In this document: piece after piece, positions 41,999 to 51,307 of the stretch
Layout: every line of letters starts with the position of its first letter
Numbering within the stretch: position 1 is the first letter of the stretch
Assembly (NCBI RefSeq): GCF_026342015.1
Contig: NZ_JAPENL010000001.1
Span: forward strand, 62,001 to 126,000
Reading direction: 5' to 3'
Length of the DNA: 64,000 nt
Source: Micromonospora lupini
GTDB lineage: Bacteria > Actinomycetota > Actinomycetes > Mycobacteriales > Micromonosporaceae
The notes under the pieces: generated by a model
Database searches by the model: none
What the model was told of the DNA's origin: nothing
What the model saw: only the letters and a program-made list of their open reading frames with translations
Translations under genes and position numbers: made by a program

Positions 41999-43126
41999 GT
42001 GACCCACAACGAACAGCACCGCCCGGAGATCATCGTCGGACTGGTGGCGACCCCACCCGACCATCCGGCCCGGGTGGCCGCGCCGCTCACCGCCGAGTTG
42101 GCCGCCCGACTCGCCGAGCGGGTGGACGCGGACGTGCGGTGGACGGTCCGGGAAGGCTGGGGCGAGGTGGCGCCGCGCCGCGACGGCGGCGCTGAGGCGC
42201 TGCTCGACGATCTTGCCCGACGGCGTGCCGACGACCACTGGGACATCGCGATCTGCCTGACCGACCTACCACTGCACGCGGCGCGGATGCCGCTTGTCGC
42301 GCAGACCTCGGCCCGGCGTCGGGCCGCGATGGTGTCCCTGCCCGCGCTGGGACTGCATCAGCTGCGAGCGGCCCGCGCGGCCGTCCCGGATCTGGTGAGC
42401 CGGGTGCTGACCGACGCATCCGACAAGCGGGTGAAGTCGGCGGGTTGGGCGCCGGCCGAGATGGCACGCCGAATCCGCGCCGTCGACAAGGTGGTCGGCG
42501 GGGCCGACGGCGGGGAACTGCGCTACGTCGCCTCGGGGCTGATCGGGCGGGCACGCCTGGTGACCGGCATGGTTCGAGCCAACCGCCCGGGGCGCGCGCT
42601 GCTGGGCCTGTCCAAGCTGCTGGTCGGCGCGTTCGGCACGGCGGCGTTCGCGCTCACGACTGACACCATCTGGCAGATGGGCGATGCGCTCGGCGGACTC
42701 CGGCTTGCCGTGATCATGCTACTCGGGCTGGTCGCGTTGGTGGCCTGGCTGATCGTCGCGCACGGCCTGTGGGAGAGGCCGGACCGGGGGACGCCGGTTG
42801 AGCTGGCTCGGCTGTTCAACCTGGGGACGGTCCTCACCCTCACGCTGGCCACGGCGGTGTCCTACGTGGTGTTGTTCGTGGGGACGGCGCTCGCCGGGGC
42901 GCTGCTGATCGACACATCCGTGCTGGAACAGACCCTGCAGCGGCCGGTCGATCTCGCCGACTATCTGACGCTCGCCTGGATCACCAGCTCGCTGGCCACC
43001 GTGGGTGGCGCGATCGGCTCCGGGCTGGAGAACGAGGAGACGGTCCGGGCCGCCGCCTACGGCTACCATCCCGAACCCGACGGCTGGCGGGACGAGAAGG
43101 ACGGGCAGCGGCATAGCGGAAGCTGA
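41999..43126 (+). CDS. Integral membrane protein with soluble N-terminal domain
   Basis: Predicted 375-aa protein. The first 200 residues form a soluble domain beginning IIVGLVATPPDHPARVAAPL, which looks like a periplasmic-binding or Rossmann-like fold without known motifs. Four hydrophobic helices follow (about 205-222, 235-260, 280-308 and 320-345). The GTG at 41999 has GGAGGAG at ideal spacing. The family is not recognised; similar proteins are annotated only as membrane proteins in actinomycetes. Confidence 0.8.
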   Translation: MTHNEQHRPEIIVGLVATPPDHPARVAAPLTAELAARLAERVDADVRWTVREGWGEVAPRRDGGAEALLDDLARRRADDHWDIAICLTDLPLHAARMPLVAQTSARRRAAMVSLPALGLHQLRAARAAVPDLVSRVLTDASDKRVKSAGWAPAEMARRIRAVDKVVGGADGGELRYVASGLIGRARLVTGMVRANRPGRALLGLSKLLVGAFGTAAFALTTDTIWQMGDALGGLRLAVIMLLGLVALVAWLIVAHGLWERPDRGTPVELARLFNLGTVLTLTLATAVSYVVLFVGTALAGALLIDTSVLEQTLQRPVDLADYLTLAWITSSLATVGGAIGSGLENEETVRAAAYGYHPEPDGWRDEKDGQRHSGS

Positions 43127-43223
43127 GCTGGACTGGTGGCAGCAGGGCCACGAGGGTGTTCTGCCTGTTCCAGCGGGTATCACAAGCACCCTGATGGCAT
43201 TTTGGGCCTCCGGAAAGGTCGAC

Positions 43224-44066
43224 ATGACTCTCGCAAACGGCGCGATCACGCTTCCGTCCGGCCAGACCATGCCCCTGCTGGGCCAGGGAACCTGGTACCT
43301 CGGCGAGCGACCCGAGCGGCGACAGGACGAGATGACCGCCCTGCGCACCGGGATCGACCTGGGCATGACCATGATCGACACCGCGGAGATGTACGGTGAC
43401 GGCGCGTCCGAGGAACTCGTCGGCGAGGCGATCGCCGGACGACGCGCCGACGTCTTCCTGGTCGACAAGGTGCTGCCGTCCAACGCCAGTCGACAGGGAA
43501 CCGTGCAGGCCTGCCGCCGCAGCCTGCAACGACTCGGCGTCGACCACATCGACCTCTACCTGCTGCACTGGCGCGGCGCGCATCCACTCGCCGAGACGAT
43601 AGAGGCGTTCGCCGAACTCGTCGACGCCGGCGACATCGGGCAGTGGGGTGTGAGCAACTTCGACCTGTCGGACATGACCGATCTCCTTGATGCGGGCGGA
43701 AGCGCCTGCGCGGTGAATCAGATCCTGTACAACCTCACCCGCCGAGGTCCCGAGTACGACCTGCTGCCGTGGCTCCGCGAGCACCGAATCCCGGTGATGG
43801 CGTACTCGCCGATCGAGCAGGGTCGGCTGCTCGGCCACCCCCAGGTCGCGGAGGTCGCCGCCCGGCACGAGGCCACGGCAGCTCAGGTCGCGCTGGCCTG
43901 GCTGCTGCGCCAGGAGATGGTCGCGGCCATCCCTCGATCGTCCAAGGCCGAACACACCCGGGAGAACGCGGAGGCGCGCGACGTACAGCTGGCCGAGGAG
44001 GACGTGGCGGCACTCGACACGGCGTTCCCGCCGCCGACCGGCCCGCAACCACTCGAGATGCTGTAG
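43224..44066 (+). CDS. Aldo/keto reductase
   Basis: Predicted 280-aa NADPH-dependent oxidoreductase. The catalytic tetrad is Asp and Tyr in DTAEMYG, Lys in VDKVLPS and His in LLHWRG. The C-terminal AIPRSSKAEHTRENAEA binds NADPH phosphate. The start is well defined by GGAAAGG before the ATG. It is separate from the membrane protein gene upstream by about 100 nt. The substrate is unknown. Confidence 0.93.
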   Translation: MTLANGAITLPSGQTMPLLGQGTWYLGERPERRQDEMTALRTGIDLGMTMIDTAEMYGDGASEELVGEAIAGRRADVFLVDKVLPSNASRQGTVQACRRSLQRLGVDHIDLYLLHWRGAHPLAETIEAFAELVDAGDIGQWGVSNFDLSDMTDLLDAGGSACAVNQILYNLTRRGPEYDLLPWLREHRIPVMAYSPIEQGRLLGHPQVAEVAARHEATAAQVALAWLLRQEMVAAIPRSSKAEHTRENAEARDVQLAEEDVAALDTAFPPPTGPQPLEML

Positions 44067-44084
44067 CCACCGACCTGTTCGCCC

Positions 44085-44471
44085 TCAGTCGTGTGGTGGC
44101 GGAGGGCGGCCGGTGATCCGGCGGGTCACCCGCAACTGGTACAGGCCGGCGCTGGTGATGGCGTAGAACACGGGTAGGAGGAGGAAGATGACCAGGCCGA
44201 CCAACGGCGCCACCAGGTAGCCGATCAGCCCCGCGAGGACGTACAGGACGACCCCGGCGAGGGCCCGGAACCGCTCGACGTGGAAGAAACCGCCCTTGCC
44301 CTAGGACGGCCACTGGTCGAGCAGGCCGAACAGGAGGCGCCCGGGTGGAACGTCCGGCACCCGGAGGTCCAGGACCAGCAGCGTGATGATGATGGCGAAG
44401 ATGGCATCGCTGAACGCCACGGCGCGGCTGGTGTCCGACCGAGTGCCCAGGTTCGTGTCTGGCTCGCTCAC
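44085..44471 (-). pseudogene. Decayed TMEM175/DUF1211 potassium-channel-like gene
   Basis: The minus-strand frame opens with GTG at 44471 and reads AVAFSDAIFAIIITLLVLDL then GLLDQWPS, a TMEM175 first helix. It hits TAG at 44301-44303 (codon 57). Past the stop the same frame continues with FRALAGVVLYVLAGLIGYLV and VIFLLLPVFYAITSAGLYQL, which resembles the last helices of the family, and ends at 44085. About 70 central residues are missing. It is a deletion and nonsense relic. Confidence 0.7.
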
Positions 44472-44616
44472 CGGGCGCGCCTACCCAAGGTCGTTAGTGA
44501 CAAACAGCCGGCAGCCTGGTCGCGAATGCAGGGCGAACGAGGTCGACGCGCGACAGCGGCTCGTTCTCCCGTTGAGGGGGCCGACGCGCTGCGGGCTCGC
44601 CGAATAGGCTTCGACA

Positions 44617-45795
44617 ATGAGTGGCGTGCTGAACCGTCCGCGGGACGTGGTGAATCCCCTTCGCCAGCTCACGATCGACCAGCTTCGGCAACGGACGAGC
44701 CTCAAGTGGCGGGAGTACCCCGACGACGTACTGCCGCTCTGGGTGGCCGAGATGGACGTGCCGCTGGCCGAGCCGGTGGCGCGCGCGATCACCGACGCCG
44801 TCGCGCGCGGCGACACCGGTTACCCGGCCGGCACGGCCTACCCGCAGGCGCTCGCGGAGTTCGCCCGGCGGCGGTGGGGTTGGGACGGGCTGGCCGTGGA
44901 GCGCAGCGCGCTGGTGCCCGACGTGATGCACGGCGTCGTCGAGGCGCTGCGACTGGTCACCGAGCCGGGAGACGCGGTGGTCGTCAACTGCCCGGTCTAC
45001 CCGCCGTTCTACGAGTCCCTGGCGCACGCCGACCGCCGGATCGTGGAGGCGCCGCTCGGCGAGGACCTGCGGATCGACCTCGGCGCGCTGGAGGACGCGT
45101 TCCGGCGGGCTCGCGCGGGCGAACGCCCGGCGGCGTACCTGCTGTGCAGCCCGCACAACCCGACAGGCGTCGTGCACAGCGCTGCCGAGTTGACCGCCGT
45201 GGCCGATCTGGCCCAGCGGCACGGGGTGCGGGTGGTCGCCGACGAGATCCACGCTCCGGTGGTGGCGGGGGGAGCGCGGTTCGTGCCGTACCTCTCGGTG
45301 CCCGGCGCGGAGAACGGCCTGTCGCTGATGTCCGCCTCCAAGGGATGGAACCTGGCCGGCCTGCGCGGTGGGCTCCTCGTTGCCGGCCCGGCCGCGGCGG
45401 GGGACCTCGCCCGCGTCCCGATCGGGGTCAGCATCGGCACCAGCCACCTCGGCGTGATCGCCCACACCGCGGCCTTCCGCGACGGCGGCGAGTGGCTCGA
45501 CGCCCTGGTGACCGGCCTGGACGACAACCGGCGGCTCCTCGCCGCGCTGCTCGCCGAGCACCTGCCGGCCATCCGCTACCAGCCCGGTCAGGCCACCTGT
45601 CTCGCCTGGCTCGACTGCCGCGCCCTGGGCCTCGGCGACGACCCCGCGGCCGTGTTCCTCGACCGTGGCCGGGTGGCGCTGAACTCCGGTACGACCTTCG
45701 GCACCGGCGGAGGCGGTCACGTCCGACTGAACCTGGCAACCTCGCCGGAGCTGATCACCGAGGCGGTCCGCCGAATGGCCCTCGCCGTCGGGTGA
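44617..45795 (+). CDS. PatB/MalY-type PLP-dependent lyase or aminotransferase
   Basis: Predicted 392-aa fold-type I PLP protein. [20 protein letters not shown] is the PatB/MalY signature. [20 protein letters not shown] and the PLP lysine in [14 protein letters not shown] are intact. Members cleave cystathionine or other C-S bonds (beta-C-S lyase) and some regulate maltose genes. The ATG at 44617 lies just after TAGGCT and may be leaderless. It lies near the sulfur operon but on the other strand, so a link is only suggestive. Confidence 0.9.
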   Translation: MSGVLNRPRDVVNPLRQLTIDQLRQRTSLKWREYPDDVLPLWVAEMDVPLAEPVARAITDAVARGDTGYPAGTAYPQALAEFARRRWGWDGLAVERSALVPDVMHGVVEALRLVTEPGDAVVVNCPVYPPFYESLAHADRRIVEAPLGEDLRIDLGALEDAFRRARAGERPAAYLLCSPHNPTGVVHSAAELTAVADLAQRHGVRVVADEIHAPVVAGGARFVPYLSVPGAENGLSLMSASKGWNLAGLRGGLLVAGPAAAGDLARVPIGVSIGTSHLGVIAHTAAFRDGGEWLDALVTGLDDNRRLLAALLAEHLPAIRYQPGQATCLAWLDCRALGLGDDPAAVFLDRGRVALNSGTTFGTGGGGHVRLNLATSPELITEAVRRMALAVG

Positions 45796-45832
45796 GACGA
45801 CCGCGACGTCTGCGCACCGGAGGGTGCTCGTG

Positions 45833-47680
45833 CTACCGGCGCCTGCGGGCGTCGGCCTCGGTGTCGAGCAGGTCGTTGAGCGTCAGCGCTGAGTTGATCA
45901 ACGAGAGGTGGCTGAACGCCTGGGGGTAGTTGCCGATCTGCTCCCCGGTCGCGGCGATCTCCTCGGCATAGAGGCCGAGGTGGTTGCTGAAAGTGAACAT
46001 CTTCTCGAACGTGAGTCGGGCGTCGTCGAGGCGGCCGGAACGGGCCAGCGCCTCGACGTACCAGAAGGTGCACATGTTGAAGGTCCCCTCGTGGCCAGGG
46101 AGACCGTCGGGGGAGTGGACAGGGTCGTACCTGTGCACCAGGCTGTCGGAGACCAGCTCACGCTCGATCGCGTGCAGGGTGGACTGCCACAGTGGGTCAC
46201 TCGGCGTGACGAAACCGACCGCCGGCATGGCGAGTAACGCCGCGTCCAGCACGGTCTCGCCGTACGCCTGCACGAAGGTGCCGCGACCCCTGTCGTAGCC
46301 GCGGGCCATGACCTGGTCGTAGATGCGGTTGCGTTGCGCCGTCCAGCCGGCGATGTCGCCGGGCCGGCCGGTCCGCATCGCGAGGCGGACGGCCCGGTCC
46401 AGCGCGACCCAGGACATCACCCGCCCGAAGGTGTAGTTGCGGGGGTGGTGACGGCTCTCCCAGATGCCGGCGTCGGCCTGATCCCAGTGGGTGCAGAGCC
46501 AGTCGACAAGTCGGACGGTGCTCTTCCACACCTGGTGCGAGACGCGGATGCCCTGCTCGTCGGCGAGATGCATGGCGTAGAGCGCCTCGCCGTGGATGTC
46601 GAGCTGGAGTTGGTCCGCCGCGCCGTTGCCGATCCGGACCGGCCGCGAGCCGCGGTAGCCCTCCAGGTGGTCGAGGACCTCCTCGTGCAGGTCGGAGGAC
46701 CCGTCCACCCGGTACATGATCTTCAATGGATCCTGGAGGTCGCCGGCCTCGCGGATCCGCTCGTCCAACCAGTCCATGTACCGGCTGACCTCCTCGGTGA
46801 AGCCGAGGCCGAGCAGCGCGTGCACCGAGAACGACGTGTCCCGCACCCAGGTGTAGCGGTAGTCCCAGTTTCGGGTCCCGCCCACGAGTTCGGGCAGCGC
46901 GGCGGTGGGCGCGGCGATCATCGCGCCGGTCGGGGCGTACGTCATGAGTTTCAGCGTGATGGCGGAGCGCTCGACCATCTCCCGCCAGCGGCCGGTGTAG
47001 CGCGAGCGTTCCAGCCAGCGCCGCCAGTAGTCCCGGGTCCACTCGAACATGCCCTGGATCTCTTCCGCCGGGATGACCCGCGGCTCGGTGGCGCCCGTCT
47101 CCAGGACCACCCCGCCCGTGTCGCCCTCGTTCAGGGTGCCGTACGCGACGAGGTCGCCACCCTCCAGGCGGACGTCGCCGTGTTCGGAGATCAGCCGCCG
47201 GGTGGGGTCGACCGGGTTGAAGGTGAGCGATGCCGTCCGGCCGCGAAAGACGTAGCCGTTGTGGTGGCGCTCCAGCTGATGCTCCTCCCGGGCGTAGTCG
47301 AACCGCGGCCGGCACTCCACCCGGAAACGCATGCTGCCCCGGACCATGGTGACGATGCGGACGAGGCGGTGCGCGTCGGTGGCCCGCTCGCCGGTGACAG
47401 GCATGAAGTCCATCACCTCGGCGACGCCGTCGGCGCTGATGAACCGGGTGATCAGGATGGGCGTGCCGGGGAGGTAGAGCTGTTTGGTGACGTACCGCAC
47501 GTCGTGTGGGGCGATGCGGAAGTAGCCGCCCTTCTCCTTGTCCAACAGCGCGGCGAAGATGCTCGGCGAGTCGAAGCGCGGCGCGCAGAACCAGTCGACA
47601 GTCCCGTCACACGTCACCAGAGCGGCGGTCTGCAGGTCGCCGATGAGTCCGTGATCCTCGATCGCCGGATAGCTGTCCAC
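45833..47680 (-). CDS. Glycoside hydrolase family 15 (trehalase/glucoamylase-type)
   Basis: Predicted 615-aa protein without a signal peptide. The start SYPAIEDHGLIGDLQTAALVT is typical of actinobacterial GH15. RNWDYRYTWVRD and the (alpha/alpha)6 region with HEGTFNMCTFWYVEALAR and NYPQAFSHLSLINSAL contain the expected catalytic acidic residues. Family members of this subtype include trehalases and alpha-glucosidases. The GTG at 47680 follows GGGGAGAG. It ends 37 nt past the convergent PatB-type gene. Confidence 0.92.
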   Translation of the reverse strand: MDSYPAIEDHGLIGDLQTAALVTCDGTVDWFCAPRFDSPSIFAALLDKEKGGYFRIAPHDVRYVTKQLYLPGTPILITRFISADGVAEVMDFMPVTGERATDAHRLVRIVTMVRGSMRFRVECRPRFDYAREEHQLERHHNGYVFRGRTASLTFNPVDPTRRLISEHGDVRLEGGDLVAYGTLNEGDTGGVVLETGATEPRVIPAEEIQGMFEWTRDYWRRWLERSRYTGRWREMVERSAITLKLMTYAPTGAMIAAPTAALPELVGGTRNWDYRYTWVRDTSFSVHALLGLGFTEEVSRYMDWLDERIREAGDLQDPLKIMYRVDGSSDLHEEVLDHLEGYRGSRPVRIGNGAADQLQLDIHGEALYAMHLADEQGIRVSHQVWKSTVRLVDWLCTHWDQADAGIWESRHHPRNYTFGRVMSWVALDRAVRLAMRTGRPGDIAGWTAQRNRIYDQVMARGYDRGRGTFVQAYGETVLDAALLAMPAVGFVTPSDPLWQSTLHAIERELVSDSLVHRYDPVHSPDGLPGHEGTFNMCTFWYVEALARSGRLDDARLTFEKMFTFSNHLGLYAEEIAATGEQIGNYPQAFSHLSLINSALTLNDLLDTEADARRRR

Positions 47681-47792
47681 GTCTCTCCCCGGTTCGGCTG
47701 CGTCCTGCGCATCGAACCTAGGTGGAGAACTGTCGGCTTCAGGCGAGATTCATGTTCAGCCACCCTGTCGAACACGTGCGGGCGGCTCGCGC

Positions 47793-48857
47793 TCAGTCGC
47801 GCAGTAGCGGCAGCAGGTGGTCGCCCTGGCGTCCGATCTCCGGAAGGTAGGGCGTGTCGGACAGCACGAAGTGCGTGACGCCCAACGCCTGATACCTCCG
47901 CAGCGACCTCGCCACGTCCTCGGCGGAGCCGACCAGCCAGGTGGTGCCCGCCCCGCCGCCGCCGTACCTGCCGGGAGCGGTGTAGAGATTGTCGTCGAGC
48001 ACGTCGCCGCGCGCGGCGAGGTCCAGCAGCCGCTGCTGACCGACGGCGGCCCGCCAGGTCCGGTCCCGCGTGGCGACGCCGTTGCCCGCCGCCATCCGCG
48101 CCACCTTGGCTTCGGCGTCGGCCCAGGCCTGGTCGGTGGTGTCCCGCACCAGCGTGGTGATCCGTAGCCCGAACTCCAGCGGGGCGTGCTCACGTCCCAG
48201 CTTCTCGCCGAGCAGTCGGAGACGTTCGATCCGCTCGGCGACGCCGTCGAGCGGCTCGCCCCAGAAGAGTTGGACGTCGGCCTCGGTGGCGGCCACCTCC
48301 TCCGCGGCGGGGGAGGCGCCGCCGAAGTAGAGCCGGGGGTGCCGGCGCTCACCGCGGACGACCGGCCGCAGCGCCACGGTCGAGTCGCTGACGCTGAAGT
48401 GCTCGCCCCGGTAGGTGACGTTCTCCTCGGTCCAGAGCCTGCGGACGAGCTGGAGGAACTCCCGGGTGCGGGCGTAGCGGTGGGCCTGGTCGCCCTCGCC
48501 GTCGCCGTACGCCGCCAGGTTGTCCTTGCCGGAGACGATGTTGATCAGGACGCGGCCGCCGCTGAGGTGATCGAGCGTCGCGGCGGCGGAAGCGAAGTTG
48601 GCGGGCCGCCAGTAGCCGGGCCGGATCGCGATCAGCGGCTGGAACGTCGTCGTCCGGGCGGCAAGCGCGCTGGCGACCGTGAAGGTGTCGGGCCGGCCCC
48701 AGCCGGTGCCGAGGAGCGCGCCGTCCCACCCGTGCTCCTCCAGGGCGCGGGCGTGGCTGGTGAGGGTCTGCAGGCTGTTGTGGTTCTCGACGACGTCGTC
48801 GCCACGATGGCCGGGGTCGACCTGATTCGGGATGTACCAGAGGAATTGAGCGCTCAT
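47793..48857 (-). CDS. ssuD: SsuD-type FMNH2-dependent alkanesulfonate monooxygenase
   Basis: Predicted 354-aa luciferase-like flavoprotein. FLWYIPNQVDPGHRG, then LLGTGWGRPDTFTVASALA, RPGYWRPANFASAAATLDHLSGG and NIVSGKDNLAAYGD are SsuD-like blocks. TPYLPEIGRQGDHLLPLLRD closes the barrel. The enzyme releases sulfite from alkanesulfonates using FMNH2 from a partner reductase. It is the last gene of the sulfur operon, 69 nt after the haloperoxidase gene. Substrate range is not known. Confidence 0.88.
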   Translation of the reverse strand: MSAQFLWYIPNQVDPGHRGDDVVENHNSLQTLTSHARALEEHGWDGALLGTGWGRPDTFTVASALAARTTTFQPLIAIRPGYWRPANFASAAATLDHLSGGRVLINIVSGKDNLAAYGDGEGDQAHRYARTREFLQLVRRLWTEENVTYRGEHFSVSDSTVALRPVVRGERRHPRLYFGGASPAAEEVAATEADVQLFWGEPLDGVAERIERLRLLGEKLGREHAPLEFGLRITTLVRDTTDQAWADAEAKVARMAAGNGVATRDRTWRAAVGQQRLLDLAARGDVLDDNLYTAPGRYGGGGAGTTWLVGSAEDVARSLRRYQALGVTHFVLSDTPYLPEIGRQGDHLLPLLRD

Positions 48858-48926
48858 CAGCGACGGCCTTCCTGAGAAGAGGGAACCGGGCGGGGCGGCG
48901 ACGCGCCGCCCCGCCGAGGAGCAGGG

Positions 48927-50162
48927 TCAGTCGAACAGCCGGGCCGCGTTGCGAACGGCGTGCGCGGCGACGTCCCGGCCGAGCCGGACGCCGGCCTGGT
49001 CGGCAGTACGGGTGTGGATGCCCGACCACACGCGGGCGTCGAGGTTCTCCTGGGTGGGCCGATGCCAGTCGGTGTAGGTCCGGGTGACGCCGGGTTGGGT
49101 GGGGCTGGTGATGGCGTACGCCTCCCGTGCCCGCGCCCCGGTCAGGGCGGTGAGCACCCCTTCGGCGGCACCGGCGTAGGTGTTGTGCCCGCTGGGATAG
49201 TCCGGGTGCGCGGGGGTGTCGTGCAGCGGCGTCCAGCCGGGGTCCCCGTCGGCCCGGATCGCGGTGACCGGCCGCCAGCGCAGGTAGGCGTACTTGGTGT
49301 CGGAGGTCGCGATCTGGGTGTCGACGAGTGCGACGTGGAAGACGGCCACGAGGCTCGCCCGCCCGGCGGTCGATCGGGTGGACTGGGCGAGCGCGGCGCG
49401 CAGGATGCCTGTGTAGAGGGTCAGCGAGGAGCCGAGCCAGAACGTCGCCGTGTCGGTCTGCCGCGGTGTGCGTACCGTGCTGTCGGCGGCGCCGTACGCG
49501 CGGACCTCGGCGAGGTCGGCACGGTAGCGTGCCGATCCCAACGCCGGCGGCGGCCCGAGCCGGTACCGGTCCGCGCGGTCGAGCAGGAACGGCGTGGCGT
49601 ACCGGCTTCCGGCCTGTTGGGCGGCCGTGAAGCTCGGTGGGGTGGGCTGCCAGATCCCCGGTGCGGCCGGGGGAGCGGGGTACGGCGTGTTGACCGAGGC
49701 GGGATCGAGCCCGTCGCCGGACCGCTCGGCGACCAACGAGCGGGCTTCCCGCTGGCCGGCGGCGTGGCCGCGATCCTTGGCGCGGCCGTCGGGGATCCGG
49801 TCGAGCGTGGTGCGTAGCGCCGCGTCGAGCGTGGGCGTGGCGTCCGGGACCAGGGCGCTCAGTGCGGTGTGCACGGCGGACGCCAGCGCGGCGTCCTGGT
49901 AGGCGGGCGAGGCGGGCGCCCTCCGGACCGCGCGGGCCGCGGCGAGCCAGCTGATCGCCCACGCGCGGTTGTTGGTCACCTGCGGGCGGGTGCCGGTCGC
50001 GACGGCGGCCGCGGTGACGTCGTACCACTCGACTGTGGTGTCGATCGTGGTGGCGGCGGTGGCGGCGGTGGCCGGCGCGGCGAGGGAGATGCCGACGGTA
50101 AGCGCGGCGGCGGCGATCCCGGCCGCGCCGCGGCGCCAGCCACGACTGGTGAGCAGGGCCAT
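48927..50162 (-). CDS. Secreted vanadium-haloperoxidase/PAP2-like protein
   Basis: Predicted 411-aa protein with a Sec signal (about 1-33, cleaved after ATA/ATAA). The PAP2 active-site blocks are present: KYAYLRWRPVTAIR (vanadate/phosphate Lys and Arg), HPDYPSGHNTYAGA (SGH) and ARVWSGIHTRTAD (Arg and His). These define vanadium-dependent haloperoxidase-like proteins, but phosphatase activity is equally possible. It sits 59 nt after the aldo/keto reductase gene inside the organosulfur operon, an unusual place. The ATG at 50162 has GGAG slightly far upstream; an in-frame start further up is possible. Confidence 0.85.
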   Translation of the reverse strand: MALLTSRGWRRGAAGIAAAALTVGISLAAPATAATAATTIDTTVEWYDVTAAAVATGTRPQVTNNRAWAISWLAAARAVRRAPASPAYQDAALASAVHTALSALVPDATPTLDAALRTTLDRIPDGRAKDRGHAAGQREARSLVAERSGDGLDPASVNTPYPAPPAAPGIWQPTPPSFTAAQQAGSRYATPFLLDRADRYRLGPPPALGSARYRADLAEVRAYGAADSTVRTPRQTDTATFWLGSSLTLYTGILRAALAQSTRSTAGRASLVAVFHVALVDTQIATSDTKYAYLRWRPVTAIRADGDPGWTPLHDTPAHPDYPSGHNTYAGAAEGVLTALTGARAREAYAITSPTQPGVTRTYTDWHRPTQENLDARVWSGIHTRTADQAGVRLGRDVAAHAVRNAARLFD

Positions 50163-50221
50163 GGTGGGGGTTCTCCGTTCGGAGGTTCGTGGGGTGCGCA
50201 TGAGAGGCGTCGGACCGCCGC

Positions 50222-51286
50222 TCACCGGGTCACGGCGCCAGGCGGCGTCGACGACCCGCCGCGACGGCGGTACGCCGGATCGGTGAGCGCGGGCGGCTGG
50301 TAGCCGGCGTCGGCCGGGTTGAGCGTGGTGCCGGGTGCGACGATGGCGTCGATGCGGTCCAGCACGTCCGCGGAAAGCGTCACCTTCGTGGCACCGAGCT
50401 GGGATTCCAGGTGCGCCAGGGTCCGGGGCCCGATGATCGCCGAGGTGACCGCCGGGTGCTCCAGGACGAACGCGATCGCCAGGTGGATCAGGGACAGCCC
50501 GGCCTCGTCGGCGAGGGCGGACAGCTTCTCGACGGCCGCGAGCTTGGCCGCGTTGGCCGGCAGGCGCGGATCGAACCGGGCCGGGAGCCGGTCGGCGCGG
50601 CGGGAGATCGGGGCGTCGAGCCCCGCGTGGTAGCGCCCGGACAGCCAGCCGCCGGCCAGTGGGCTCCACGGGATCACCGCCAGGCCGTGGCGCTGGGCCA
50701 CGGGCAGGACCTCACGCTCCACACCACGGGCCAGGATGGAGTACGGGGGTTGTTCGCTTACCACCCGCTCCCGGCCGCGCCGCTGCGCGATCCACTGGCC
50801 CTCCACGATTGCCGACGGTTCGAACGTGGAGGTGCCGAGGTAGCGGATCTTGCCCTGGCGTACGAGGTCGGTGAGGGCGCCCAGGGTCTCGTCGAAGTCG
50901 GTGCCCGGCTCCGGCCGGTGCGCCTGGTACAGGTCGATCCAGTCGGTGCGCAGCCGGCGCAGGCTGTTGTCCACCGCGCGGATGATCCAGCGGCGGGAGT
51001 TGCCCCGGTGCTGCGGGTTGTCGCCGACCTGGCCGTGGAACTTGGTGGCGAGGAAGACGTCGTCGCGCCGCCCGTCGGCGAGCGCCTTGCCCACGATCTC
51101 CTCCGACTCGCCGTCGGAGTAGACGTCCGCGGTGTCGATCGAGGTGATGCCCTCGTCGAGTGCCCGGTGGATGATCCGGATGCCGTCCTCGTGGTCCGGG
51201 TTGCCCCGTTGACCGAAGTTCATCGCCCCGAGCGTGAGCGTGCTGATCCGTACGCCGGTGTGCCCGAAGGGCCTGTGGTCCACCAT
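50222..51286 (-). CDS. Aldo/keto reductase
   Basis: Predicted 354-aa member of the AKR5/Tas-like group. Asp and Tyr in DTADVYSDGESE, Lys in LATKFHG and His in LYQAHRPE form the catalytic tetrad. IIGPRTLAHLESQL is the cofactor-phosphate region. It lies 21 nt after the LLM monooxygenase gene and is part of the organosulfur operon, where it may reduce aldehydes released by desulfonation. That role is inferred. Confidence 0.92.
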   Translation of the reverse strand: MVDHRPFGHTGVRISTLTLGAMNFGQRGNPDHEDGIRIIHRALDEGITSIDTADVYSDGESEEIVGKALADGRRDDVFLATKFHGQVGDNPQHRGNSRRWIIRAVDNSLRRLRTDWIDLYQAHRPEPGTDFDETLGALTDLVRQGKIRYLGTSTFEPSAIVEGQWIAQRRGRERVVSEQPPYSILARGVEREVLPVAQRHGLAVIPWSPLAGGWLSGRYHAGLDAPISRRADRLPARFDPRLPANAAKLAAVEKLSALADEAGLSLIHLAIAFVLEHPAVTSAIIGPRTLAHLESQLGATKVTLSADVLDRIDAIVAPGTTLNPADAGYQPPALTDPAYRRRGGSSTPPGAVTR

Positions 51287-51307
51287 CGATCGTCCTCTCC
51301 AGGGAAT

